A stretch of 64,000 nt of DNA, taken from NCBI GenBank assembly GCA_037178975.1, contig JASJZH010000006.1, positions 3,596,001 through 3,660,000 on the forward strand, read 5' to 3'. The notes under the pieces are model-generated. The model did not search any database. It saw only the letters and a program-made list of their open reading frames with translations, and was not told where the DNA came from. Below, one piece after another: positions 35,750 to 46,258 of the stretch. The DNA comes from Oscheius tipulae (Eukaryota > Nematoda > Chromadorea > Rhabditida > Rhabditidae). Numbering within the stretch: the first letter of the stretch is position 1; the number at the start of each line of letters is the position of its first letter. A program made the translations under genes and the position numbers.

Positions 35750-37621
35750 ATGCACGCCTTTTGCAACCCGGAGGCTGCTCCAAACATGACCCTTGAATTT
35801 CGTCGAGAGCTAAGCGATATGAAAAATATTTTTGGATATCTTCAGGTAGATATCAGTCTCATCCTACTCAAACAAAGTTCTTTAAGGTCATATTCTGTGT
35901 CATAGGCGTTACGGGTAATATGTTGAATCTACGAACTTTACAAAGTCCATATCTGCAATCTGTTCCCTTCATGTACATTAGAGCTTTAGCTGTATTCGAT
36001 TTGGTGAGTACTTTCTGATCATCAACACTCATAACTTCAGATTTCCTTGTTTCTAATTCTTCAACATTTCTGGTTAATTCTACAATCCGGTAGCTATATA
36101 GCAATGTTCTATTTGGCCCATTTCGAAGCTCCTCTGGTGAATACCTTCTTGGTTGCAGGCCTGTACTGCGCCTTCATGCTCACAGTTGAAAGGTAAATCC
36201 GTATCTTTTTTTTTGATACAGTATCTTGTAAGTTGCGTAGATTATGTCAGAGAGGTGATGTTTTTCGTAACAAGTTCTGCAAAATGATCTCCATATCTTA
36301 GTTTTACATATTCAACGTGTCACCGGCACGCGGCGCATTAAAGCTCTCAAGGCCATTGTAAAATTGGAGATTGTTTGCTCTGACCCCAACGTCATGCAGA
36401 AGGCAAGATGTGTAGCAAATGTTTGACAAAAAAGCTTCATTACGTCTGACGAAGGCAATGGGGGTTTCAGATACACCTTGATATCACGGCCACACTTCAA
36501 ACCAACGTCAAATCCACATGGCTTGGCGAGGCGGAAAATTTTCTGTGTTCTACTATTCTCTGCTCTTATTCATATGCCGATTATGGTGCAGAGTAAACTT
36601 AAAGAGCCCAAAGATGATCACATGGTTACTGCTGTTTACACAATTTCTAATAACGTGGATTTGCTCTGCAGGTTAGCAGGTTTCAGAAAAGTGCAAGTGT
36701 TATTTCTAGTGAGCCAACATGGACTATCTTCAATTACTACAAAATGATGAGGGAATGTTTCCGCTTCTTGTGCGTCGTCATCATGACCATCTTGAACATC
36801 ATAATCGCAAGAAAGCTTCAATTGAACAAAGTTTGCTAGCCCAAGAAAAGCCATTAACTTGGTTTAATTAAGATTCGACGACGACGTCTAGTACGAAGGT
36901 CAAGTCCTTCCGACCCTACAACCAAGAATATCGATCGGAATAGTAGCCCAGACACAGCCACATTCATACGGTACGAACTGAAAAATAACAGTCCAAAGTC
37001 TTCTGTTCAGAAAAGACTACACTGGACTGGCTAGAAGTTTTGCGGAAAAGAAACTAACAGCACTGATGTTGGCAATATGTGTCATATTTATGCTAGGCAA
37101 CATCCCTCAAATTATTGTCATGGTGTTGCAAAACGAGGCAATGGAGTATGTCTACGGGTTTCAGGTAGCTGTTACTCCGGGATATTACTTTTTTTTCTAG
37201 CTTTTCCGAAACATAGCAAATCTATTGGAAGTCGTCAATCACTGTATGAACTTCTACGTCTTCTGTACAGCTAGCAGTGAATACACAAGAGCATTTCTAT
37301 TGAACTGTCTCTGTTTGAGGAGTGTACTTTTTCGACTACCCGGGATGCAAGATTTCCTATCGTCAAGGAGATCCAGCAGATTTGACAGGTCTGTATTTAC
37401 GTAGCGCAGTTAAAATCATTTTTAGTGCGTTGATGTCTTACAATGCTTCGGGCATATTAATAGCGAACAAGAACTTCGGAAGCAGCGGAAGTATCAACAA
37501 TATCGATAGAAATATTGAAGTTATTCAAACCAACAATGCCGGTTTGTATACTCGCTTAATCGAGATAATGATTCAGGTCGAAACTCGTCAAGTGTCTCGG
37601 AGCAGAGCGATTCTCGACTGA
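35750..37621 (+). CDS. Class A peptide-type GPCR (FMRFamide-receptor-like)
   Basis: The first ATG follows a TTTGCAG acceptor by a few bases, fitting trans-splicing. Exons in order give an N-terminus with an NMT glycosylation site, TM1 VIFCVIGVTGNML, TM2 around YIRALAVFDL, TM3 ending TVER, then RYTLISRPHF after an intron of about 280 nt, which makes an ERY motif in the DRY place. TM4 is KIFCVLLFSALIHM, TM5 FRFLCVVIMTILNIII, TM6 LTALMLAICVIFMLGNIPQ and TM7 ANLLEVVNHCMNFYVFC, with F-Y-V-F as the NPxxY equivalent. A cytoplasmic tail continues over one more intron to a stop at 37619-37621. One intron after NVYTISNN-type sequence is only about 32 nt. The style (GNMLNLRTL, PFMYIRAL) is that of nematode FMRFamide-like peptide receptors. 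The ligand is unknown. Confidence 0.78.
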
Positions 37622-38059
37622 AAGGGATCTTGGTCAATTCGGATCGAGATAGGACCGAGAAGGGTAGAAAAAGTCTCACAATAGTGAATCATCTTGCGGT
37701 GCCGTTGAAAAACGCTGAAGATGACGAAGAAGAAACGGTTGATCTCTAACAACTTTATCAGTTCAAATGTGCCACAAACCCTGTATGATATGTTTTCCAA
37801 TCTCAATCTGTATCTCTGACCGTGAACGTGTTCGAATGAATAGTTATGCGTTTCTTAGTTCAAAGTTTTCTATTTTCCCTATATGCTCACAAGCTTGCCT
37901 GCAGCGCACTCATCTTATATGATATACCTACGGGGTTACGAACCCAATTCCGTTCTTCCAATGATTAGATTGAAGCAATCATTAAGTTTTCAGTGGAACA
38001 AGTATTAAAGTGAAGCTTTAGGTTTGAATTGCTACCGATTATCCATAACTGAATGCTTA
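37622..38059. other. Intergenic, converging 3' ends
   Basis: 438 nt between the GPCR (+) and the zinc-finger gene (-). No coding exon or repeat recognised. Confidence 0.35.
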
Positions 38060-39282
38060 TTATGCATTGAGATACATTTCGCTTCGTAGGCCTCGATATG
38101 TTGTGCTGTCATGCCCAAAACATGTAATCACCATGTCAGCTATTTCTTTTTTGAAGCTGGGTTCTCTTCTGAAAGTCACAAAGATGAAACAACTATGTAT
38201 CAACTCACGATCGATCCATAAAGTTGGAAGGTGTGCCTGGATGAGTGCGGGTCATATGAAGCTGAATTCCGCCGTAGAAGCGACACGCAAAATCGCATAC
38301 ATAACAAGCGTATCTGGAAATTGAGTTAATCGAAACAAAATTAGGTAAACCAACTTACTGCATCTTGCTCACATGATTTCTGGCGTGGCTCGTTTGCAGC
38401 GTTCGCATCCTCGATGGGTCTGCCCGTTTAGTACGCAAAATTCTCGTGCAAAGCTGTAACAGTTTAATAACAGAACTACACTCAAACGCATACCTTGCAC
38501 TTGGTCCAATGATACTCTTCGTTCAAATTATTATCTAAGAAACTAGAAGAGTTGGGTGATGTGGATACAACTGATGGTCTCTTCGGATGACTAATCGATT
38601 GGAAAAAAGTAAACTTAACCCGAAATGAGAAGGTAAAACGGATAACTTGCCATTTGATCCTGCTCTTCTTTTTTGAACAAATCTACAGGTATTGTGAATT
38701 TATTCGGGACGAGCGGCATAGTTTCATCAGTAGTCGCTAGTCTGCTGATTGACTGAAAGAAGAACAATTCTTGATCAAAAGCTAATACCAACCTGCTTTG
38801 TAGATCTCTGTTCCGAGCACTCTATGCATTTAACTTTAATACAATCCATTAAGAGTTTGTTCCAACTTTTCGCGAAAAGAACTAAGCTCACTTGCGCCAG
38901 CTCCATCTAAAGTTTCAAATAATAATGGAAAATGTAAGACTTACGAGATCTTGAACAAATGACATGCATTTTCCCGGTATTATTTCCACAAAAACATAGG
39001 TACTGCTAGACTGAAAGTCATAATTGACTTTTACACGAAAATAGCTAACTTGACCGTTTCCTGTTTCAGATTTTTCATCTTCCATTATCACACCGCATGT
39101 TGAGCACGGTATTCCTTCGGCTGAACAGAATTCTTCCAATGAATTGAAAAAAAAAGCTTTTGGAAAGTCATAGCTAGCCTAAAAGTTGTAATTAAACAAC
39201 AAAACTATAAAATCCTTACAAGTAGTTGAAAGATATGCGTCCGTATTGTTGTGTTGAAGTGAGCTGCAACGTACTGTGACAT
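38060..39282 (-). CDS. C2H2 zinc-finger protein
   Basis: Eight or so small exons start MSQYVAAHFNTTIR at 39282 and end EMYLNA at 38060. A classical C2H2 finger is present near the C-terminus: YACYVCDFACRFYGG followed by LHMTRTHPG (C-x2-C-x12-H-x4-H). Just before it is an irregular finger, KCKLC with a distant HARNH. Two further CxxC pairs (PCSTC and KCIEC) lie in the N-terminal half and may form another zinc site. A GC-AG intron (donor gcaagt near 38650) seems to be used. The exon carrying KCIEC (about 38890-38805) joins its upstream neighbour less cleanly than the rest. Probably a nuclear DNA- or RNA-binding protein; no orthologue recognised. It is transcribed away from the SERAC1-like gene. 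Confidence 0.65.
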
Positions 39283-39697
39283 TTTGATGCAAAATCTGCC
39301 CTTTACTGAATAAAAGTTTCATTGCCGACGCTACAGTATTACGCTATCGCGTCTAGCCGAAAATCCCTCTGTTGACCGTATAAGGAATTTTGTCCAGACA
39401 TTTCAAAAAAGACGCTCGAAACATGTGATGTATCAAATGACAAAATTTCAACATTAATTTTTAAATAGTCGTGTAAATGTTTATGAGAATGTCATACGAT
39501 GTTTTCGTCATACGTCTGGTCACACTCACGTACCCTGATCCTAGGATGGCGTGATATCGATCCAGTACCCTTTGCGTGCCCTTTCCAAAAGACCATTGTT
39601 TCGGAGGAGAGTCTAGACAAGTGATGTCTACTGCAAATGCTTAGCCAATGTCACGTTATGTTATACCTTCGGTGACAATTCCGTGAGTTTTTTCAAG
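39283..39697. promoter_or_regulatory. Divergent promoter region
   Basis: About 415 nt separate the zinc-finger start (-) from the first recognised SERAC1 exon (+). It must hold the start of both transcripts and probably the missing first exon of the SERAC1-like gene (an open stretch at about 39498-39620 begins MFSSYVWSHSRT but does not splice in frame). Confidence 0.35.
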
Positions 39698-41569
39698 CAA
39701 AATTGTGGTATGCGCGGTTTAGGGCCTTGTACTCGGCGTATCGAAGCTACTTCTATGGGTCTGATGAGAAGACACCAGTTCGAACTATTGAAAATGCTAT
39801 TACACAACTCAATAAGAATGAAAATGTGGAGGAAGCTGTCCGATTCTTGTATTCTTTAAACGAAAGTTGGTTTTTTTCCGCTGGGAGCATCTATTCCTCC
39901 ATTTAGCTCACTCTTACCTCAACACCCTGACGCCCGCTGCCTCGGCTATGTTAGCATTACGAGGGTGTGATGTCTGTCGCTACATTCCAGTCAAGGCGAA
40001 CAATGCAGAGCGATTTGAAAAGTTTGAGGATGTCTTGGCTACTGTAAATAACAACAACTACATTCGTTACTGTTTCTTTCAGTTCCATCTAGGGAATGAA
40101 TGGAATGCGGCAATAGCTTGGATTAACCGAGTGGCGTGTTCAGAAGAAGATCTAGCCTGCCCAGAGGAATGGCTGGTGAGACGGCCTAGTCAAATCGAGA
40201 GGCTACATCAGATTCTTCAAATACTTTTTCTTCAAACCGAGGCAAATATTTCCAAATTGTTTTTTTTTAAATGACATTTTTTCAGAAGTCTTTCCCGCCA
40301 AATGCTTTCAGTGAAGACATTGTTCCTTTTCTCCTCTACGTTTATGACGAGTTTTGTCAGGAAAACAAGGACATGAAACTGCTGGTACTTAAAACACTTG
40401 CTAACATAGCCGGAAACAGCCAAGAGTTTGCAACATCCATCTTCACTTCCAGTAAGATAACAATCTATGCTTACAATTATATTTTACAGAATGGCTCCCA
40501 ATATTGTCAGAGCTTGTAACTCAAGGGAAAACACTCGACGAGAGGATCACAGCTCACAAGGCATGTAAACTTCTTTTTGAAACAACTGTTTTGCTTTTAG
40601 ATTTGCCAGAACGCCTTGTATTCACTGGGAGTGTTAGATTATCAGTTGTGTTCTGATATCTACGAGCTGTATATACCAGAAAGAGTGGCTGAAGTTTGAA
40701 TCTCTCAAATCATTTTAAATCACATATTTCTAGGTCGATGTAGTTTTGATACATGGCTTGAGAGGAAGTGTTGGCTATACATGGAGACAGAATGACGCAT
40801 CCAAAAACATAGAGACAGAATGTTGGCCAAAGGATTGGATACCAATGGACATCCAAGAGCCAATGAGGATTCTAGGAATCGATTACCCTTCTTATATCCT
40901 GCAGTTCACGGGAACGATGGAAAGCTTGCAGGTTTTTCTCTATTCATTTACATGTATAACCAAATCCAGGTCCGAGCTGACCGCTTCAAGCAGCAACTAA
41001 CTGCCGCAGGTATTGGTAAACGCCCTCTCGTGTTTATCTGTCATAGCATGGGTGGTCTACTGGCTAAGAGAATACTTCTTGATATGCCGGAACTTGCTGA
41101 GAAAACGGTTGGTCAGTTTTTTTTTTAACATTAGGTTTCAGGTTGGAATCATGTTTGTAGCAACGCCACACAAAGGTTCTCCAATAGCTAGCTGGGGTGT
41201 GAAGGATATTGGAGTCTCACAAGATGTGATATTTCTTCGAGAGACCAATGAACTCAACAAGCAGGTTTGCTCAGTGAACTTCTGTTGCATTTTCATATTG
41301 TTTAGATGAATGAAGAATTCGGTAATCTGGAGATTCCGGTGATTGTCAGCATGGTCGAGACAAAGGAATCCAACCTGATAGGAACCGCTAGAGGAATAGT
41401 GGTTCCCACGCAATCGGCAGTTTTCGATAAAGGAGCCGTATATCATATCGAAGAGGTTCACCAAAACGTATGTAAACCTACTGAGAGAACTAGCGCCAAC
41501 TATGGTGTTGTACTTAACTTTTTACGGGATTGTATCCAGGAAGTGAACAAAAGAAAAACAAGAGCTTAA
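39698..41569 (+). CDS. SERAC1-like alpha/beta-hydrolase
   Basis: SERAC1 proteins are serine-lipase-fold proteins at mitochondria-ER contacts that remodel phosphatidylglycerol and affect cholesterol handling. An armadillo-like helical half comes first (SYLNTLTPAASAMLALRG, DMKLLVLKTLANIAGN). The hydrolase follows: VDVVLIHGLRGS, TWRQ, TECWPKDW, then the nucleophile elbow VFICHSMGGLLAKRI, FVATPHKGSP and a late conserved VHQN. The family normally has SHSMGG, so a Cys precedes the His here, and the catalytic Ser is kept. An apparent frame change near 39870 is explained by a 41-nt intron (gttggt..tttag). One later intron (from about 40561) has a GC donor. The 5' end is unresolved: the first exon begins at an acceptor (TTTCAAG) without an in-frame Met. 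AATAAA lies at 41600. Confidence 0.85.
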
Positions 41570-41599
41570 GTCTTTTTTATCGTTGTGCATTTGTATATA

Positions 41600-41605
41600 A
41601 ATAAA
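41600..41605 (+). terminator. Poly(A) signal for the SERAC1-like gene
   Basis: An AATAAA sits 31 nt after the stop codon, and only about 110 nt before the lysozyme TATA box, so the intergenic space is very short. Confidence 0.6.
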
Positions 41606-41677
41606 TTTCTATTTTGCTTGGTTGAACACGTTTTGGCAATACAAATGTCATGTCTAGATTGTTGCAAAGTCCGTGTC

Positions 41678-41720
41678 CTTATCGTAGTTATTATGTGATT
41701 ATCTCTTGCGTCGTATATAA
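41678..41720 (+). promoter_or_regulatory. Lysozyme 1 promoter: GATA site and TATA box
   Basis: CTTATC (41678-41683, the reverse of GATAAG) is followed by TATATAA at 41714-41720, 43 nt before the start codon. The second lysozyme has the same arrangement. GATAAG sites are the targets of ELT-2-type GATA factors in the worm intestine. Confidence 0.55.
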
Positions 41721-41762
41721 GCATTTTTGGCTATGATCCTGCTATCTCTCGTCCGTCTCGAG

Positions 41763-42592
41763 ATGAGGTTGTTCCTAAGCCTTTCTTTGTGATAGAATGT
41801 GTTTAGGTTTCTGGTTGCTCTTTTCGCTCTTGCTGGCGTGAGCTATGCTGCTACCGGATTTGATGCTATCGACAACATACCCAGTACCAAGTTCGGTTGC
41901 ATGAAAACAAATGGATACTCGTTCTTCATTGGTCGTGTCTACCGTTCCAGTGGATCAGTGGATACTGCCGGAATCGCTAACATGAACAATGCAATTGCCG
42001 GTAGTAAAAACTTTATTTCTAAGAGCTTTATTAGGTGGTATGGCTCATGTCGACGGATACATCTTTCCTTGCTTCACTTGCTCTGCCACTCCCGCTCAAC
42101 AGGCTGATGCTGCTGTCAATGCCGTCAAGGGCGTCAAATATGGAATGCTGTGGCTCGACATCGAGGTCTACAAGTGGAGCACGAACCTTCAGACCAACAG
42201 AAACTGGATCCTTGCTTTCGGAAATGAGCTGACTGCTAAAGGTGTCAGCTGGGGAGTGTACTCCAGTTACAACAACTGGCAGAACATTGTCGGTTTGGAT
42301 TGGACTGCTCTCTCCAACAAGCCTCTTTGGTGGGCTACGTACAATGGACAAGCTGTGAGTTGTTATTCTTTGGCCGTTTATGAGACGTTTTGGATATTAA
42401 TGGCTCTGTTATCAGCTCTCCGAAAAATTATTTCGAAAAAAAACATTAAAACTTAAATATAACACGTGAACATTCCAGAACTTCAACAACTTCAAGGCTT
42501 TCGGAGGATGGACTAAGCCGTCTATTCACCAGTATGCTGGAGATGTCGCTGGCCCATGTGGATTCAACGTTGACAAAAACTACTACCCATAA
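41763..42592 (+). CDS. GH25 (protist-type) lysozyme, copy 1
   Basis: Secreted muramidase that cleaves bacterial peptidoglycan, used by worms in gut digestion and defence. The first coding exon is just ATGAG (41763-41767), split from the signal peptide (MRFLVALFALAGVSYAA) by an intron. Mature protein begins TGFDAID, the first active-site Asp of the fold. The DxE pair is in YGMLWLDIEVYKWS. Further landmarks are GVSWGVYSSYNNW, GLDWTALSNKPLWWATYNG and GWTKPSIHQYAGD, typical for nematode lys proteins. It ends FNVDKNYYP. Six Cys in the mature part could pair. AATAAA is at 42605. Length, about 225 residues, is usual. It is a tandem paralogue of copy 2. Confidence 0.93.
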
Positions 42593-42604
42593 ACTACAAA
42601 AGTT

Positions 42605-42610
42605 AATAAA
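42605..42610 (+). terminator. Poly(A) signal for lysozyme 1
   Basis: AATAAA 12 nt after the TAA stop. Confidence 0.6.
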
Positions 42611-42732
42611 TACTTGTTTTTGTTTAAAAGTTTAAGATGAAAAGAGTGTATGAGCATCAAACATCATGCACCTAGTTTACACGGTTAAAGGCTTTTCTTA
42701 CGTCACAATAGCGTCACAACCATTTGCCAAGC

Positions 42733-42960
42733 AGATAAGGCCCATATGGTTTTTAGTTGGGAACTGGAAGAAAAGACGTAGTGTGTCCAGACCCATATAG
42801 TTTATCTAGTTCGTGCAAAACTGTTGACCATATCTGCCAATCCCGGAACTGTCTGACTTATTTACGTAAGCAACACGATTATGCCAGTAGATCATGGATA
42901 TCTTAGGCAATAATCTCATGAACAAATGGGCGTATCAACTGATAAGTTCAAAGCTATAAA
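42733..42960 (+). promoter_or_regulatory. Lysozyme 2 promoter: two GATA sites and TATA box
   Basis: AGATAAG (42733-42739) and CTGATAAG (42939-42946) precede TATAAA at 42955-42960, 40 nt before the ATG. The second GATA site matches the intestinal ELT-2 consensus (ACTGATAA). This suggests gut expression, by inference. Confidence 0.6.
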
Positions 42961-42999
42961 ATAAACCCTGCCTGATCTCTCTTACTGCCCCCCGTAGTC

Positions 43000-43791
43000 A
43001 TGAAGTGGTATGTTTTCTCTCTACTGAACATACAAAAGGGTTTTAGCCTTGTACTTCTGTTTGCTCTGTTTGGAGCTTCAACTGCAACTCTTGGATTTGA
43101 CGCTATTGATGTAAACACCTCAATAAACATTCAAAACATTTTCTCAGGCTCTTACCACGGCCAAGTTCCAATGCATGAAGACTAACGGTCACTCGTTTTA
43201 CATCTCCCGTGTCTACCGATCCAATGGAGCCATTGATGAGACTGGTCTTCAGAACATGAAAAATGCTTGGGCTGGAGGTATGAGCCATGTGGATGCCTAC
43301 ATTTTCCCTTGCGTCACATGCTCTACCTCGCCTGCTGCTCAAGTTGATGCAACCATCACCGCCATCAAAAACGCCGGCGTCAAGTATGGAATGATTTGGC
43401 TCGATATTGAAATTTACAAGTGGTCTACCAGTACCACAACCAACAGGTGCTTTTTAAGTTTTTGCGCTGTTAACCAATTGTTCAGAAATTTTATCCAGGC
43501 TATGGCCAATGAACTGAACGCAAAAGGTGTTAGTTGGGGAGTATACTCAAGCTACAACAACTGGGAGAACATTGTTGGTCTGGACTGGACTGCTCTCTCC
43601 AACAAGCCTCTCTGGTGGGCTACTTACAACGGACAAGCTGTGAGTAAAAACTCTACGTCGAATGTTCAAGTATATTTCAGAGCTTGGGTAACTTTAAGGC
43701 TTTTGGCGGTTGGACTGCTCCTTCCATTCACCAGTATGCTGGTGATACTACTGGTCCTTGTGGATTCTCAACTGATCTTAACTACTACTAA
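43000..43791 (+). CDS. GH25 (protist-type) lysozyme, copy 2
   Basis: Second lysozyme of the pair, same activity as copy 1. Exon one is eight bases (ATGAAGTG); exon two completes the signal peptide (MKCLVLLFALFGASTAT). An extra intron sits after GFDAID that copy 1 does not have, and another after STTTNR. Active-site DxE is in YGMIWLDIEIYKWS; ends GFSTDLNYY. The mature proteins are nearly identical over GVSWGVYSSYNNW and WTALSNKPLWWATYNGQA, so the duplication is recent or conversion is active, although intron numbers differ. No AATAAA close by. Confidence 0.93.
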
Positions 43792-44149
43792 AATATTAAG
43801 TGTTCAAAACACCATTTTAAGTTTTTCCTGGCAGAAAACTCATCCGTGTTTGTCTTCTATAAATTGGAGACAAATTTTCAAAGATGTAACCCGACGCTAT
43901 AGACTGGTTCTTATTTCAAAAATGCTAGTCTTGAATGTTCAAAACACGAATTTATTTCTAGTTGCGTAGACATGTACATACAGTGCATTATTGCAAAATA
44001 ACTGGAATGAGCATTTGAGGTGTTTGGGACACGTAAAGGTGCGGTGTCAGCATATCCGGCAACTGAGAGGACAGTGGGGAATCATCCAGTTGGGATTTGT
44101 TTCGCATTCGCCAGTAGACGCCCAAAAGTTGCAGAACTTGTGCGAGTTT
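43792..44149. other. Intergenic, converging 3' ends
   Basis: About 360 nt between lysozyme 2 (+) and the ShKT gene (-). Nothing recognised. Confidence 0.35.
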
Positions 44150-46258
44150 TCACAACCTGCAACAATTTTTTTTACTGAACACCACTAAAATAAGCGAACC
44201 TTTCCGCGGCGTCGGTGCAAAAACAGTGTCCACCTCTTCTCCACAAGATCTGCATGATTTCTGACAATGTGGTCGCATCCAGTAAGGGTTTCTACAAAAC
44301 ATTTCTGTATTACAGCAGAAACTAACGTTTTGCATTCTCCTAACGAAGACCAGAAAGCGCACATGTCATGAAGATCCTGACACGGGTCTGGAGTTTTTGT
44401 TGTCGTGGTAGTGGTAGTTGTCGTCCTGGTGGTGGTACTGGTAGAAGTTGAGGTCGATTTCGGAGTGGTCTAAAACCAAAATTTGTCCACTATGTTTGCA
44501 TATCAAACCGGTTTGGTTGTCACAGGTGTTGTCCTTATTGTTGAAGTGCTTAAGGTACTCCTTGTTCGTCCAAATCCATTCTTTGGTGGAGTGAATGGCC
44601 GGGTATGCTTCACACGAGTCTAAACAGAGTTAAAATGTGAAAGTAGCACAAAATACTGTTGGAGGGTGCGGCTTTGTTGTTGGCATGGTTGTGGTGCTCC
44701 TAGGCGTGGTTGTAGTCGTAGTCGTCGTAGTCGTTGTACTCGGCAGTGTGCAATTGACTCCAGTAGAAACACAGAAATCTGCTTCTCTCACTGAATCGTT
44801 TGATCGTTTTCTTCTTCACTGTAATTTACATGAACAAAGACAAGTTCCACAAGTTTTAGCACAGTTGATCCTCATCCAGAAAGGATTGGTGTCACATTCT
44901 CCAGATATTGCCCAGAAGCAGCACAGCTGAAAATGTTGTTTAAACTGCTGGAAAGATCGGGATCACATTATTCTTATCCAAGCATGGTGCTTTAGTAGTG
45001 GTTGTCGGTTGAACAGTCGTTGTTGTCGTTGTTCCAAAAAAGTGCTCCTTTCTCTTTTGCAGCATCATTAGTCGTGTTGAAGGAGGCAAAATTTCAATCA
45101 TTTCCTTCTGTCCCTAAATGTCGACATCCAGTTTTGAAATAAACAATACGTACCTTTCTTCCGATTGTCATAGTCATAGTGCGCACCATGTTCTTCGATC
45201 CCTTCTTCAGCGGTTTTATCTCCAAGATTTTTCCGGTTGTCGGTACAAATTTGAACGGCTTTTTATCTTGGCTACTGTCTTTGATTCTCATCATGATGTC
45301 CTTGTTAATCTCTTCAAACTTGGTAGTGTCAAAAGGCATATCACTAGAGTTGTCAACATCCATTTCCTGTGGCTTAGTTATAATTGCATTTGGTATCTCT
45401 GCCAAAGCTTCTGTCGTAGTAGTTCTTGTCGTCGTCGGAGTGGTTATGTTAGTTGCAGTAGTGGTGGAACTTGTAGAGGGGGCAAACGTAGAAGTAAACG
45501 CTTCACGAACTCTTTCGGCCGAGATCAAAAGAAGCTCCTTCTCTTTTCGAGAACGGCTTCGAGACAGCTGTTCTTCAGAGTCTTCTTCCGCATCAAGTGC
45601 ATTCTCTGAGCTGGCTACCGGTTCCTCAGTTGTTTTCGCATGGTTATGGAAGAAGTTTGAATATCGCAAGACGTATTCTTCCACACATAGTAGAGGCACT
45701 AAATTGTCTAGTTAGTATGTATTTACTTTGTCCGTACATTCGAAGCAGCCGATCCTAGAATCTACTTCATTGCCATGAATCCTGATCCCACACGCATGAG
45801 TGGCCACAAAGTCAGCTACTATCTAAACCATTGTGTTACTTATAGCGATAGCGATACCACATACATGGTTACATTTGGTACACGGTTCTCCATCTTCCTC
45901 GTGCAAGAAATTCACCATGGATCCATCCACTTGCACAGCAGGGTTGCCTGAAAAAACATCAAATTCCCGGAGGTCTCGGAAAGCCTGTGAAAAAGTCGCC
46001 TTCGCGCAAAGCCTCATGCTGAGCTGTAATTACCTGTCAAAGCCGCCGCTGGGTCATAACATTTTGTTGAAACAAGCTATGTTAAGGGAAAAATTTTAAC
46101 GCAAGCTAAGGCTTCAAGATCCCTTGATTAGGCCATTTATTCTATAACTTACATATATAGGGACTATCAGCGATCCATCGGTATATACTAGGAGGCTTCT
46201 TCACTAAAGATGTCGATTCAGGAATTAGCAATAAGAGCGTTGTTAGTATACTGTACAT
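44150..46258 (-). CDS. Secreted Thr-rich protein with two ShKT domains
   Basis: The 5' exon (46258 to about 46151) starts [17 protein letters not shown], a signal peptide. Next comes a Cys-containing region of unknown type ([34 protein letters not shown]), an acidic/basic linker, and repeated Thr-rich mucin-like tracts. Two ShKT domains follow: [19 protein letters not shown] completed by [11 protein letters not shown], and [13 protein letters not shown] completed by [11 protein letters not shown], each with six Cys. The stop is at 44150. ShKT domains in worms are found on secreted or cuticular proteins and enzymes; no enzyme domain was recognised. Phases agree for every intron from 46076 leftwards except two joins: the first exon to the next (ends phase 1, needs phase 0) and the one near 45725. 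So the 5' model is provisional. Confidence 0.65.

Noticed and set aside
39855-39900. Frameshift in the SERAC1-like gene at a T7 run
   Set aside because: A 41-nt GT-AG intron (gttggt..tttag) restores the frame, so no error or mutation is needed.
43175-43969. 264-codon ORF read as one lysozyme exon
   Set aside because: It runs through two introns (after STTTNR and NGQA) and past the true C-terminus; the spliced model matches copy 1.
45118-45715. 163- and 178-codon forward ORFs
   Set aside because: Antisense to the Thr-rich exon of the ShKT gene; their Val/Ser-rich content mirrors Thr codons on the other strand.
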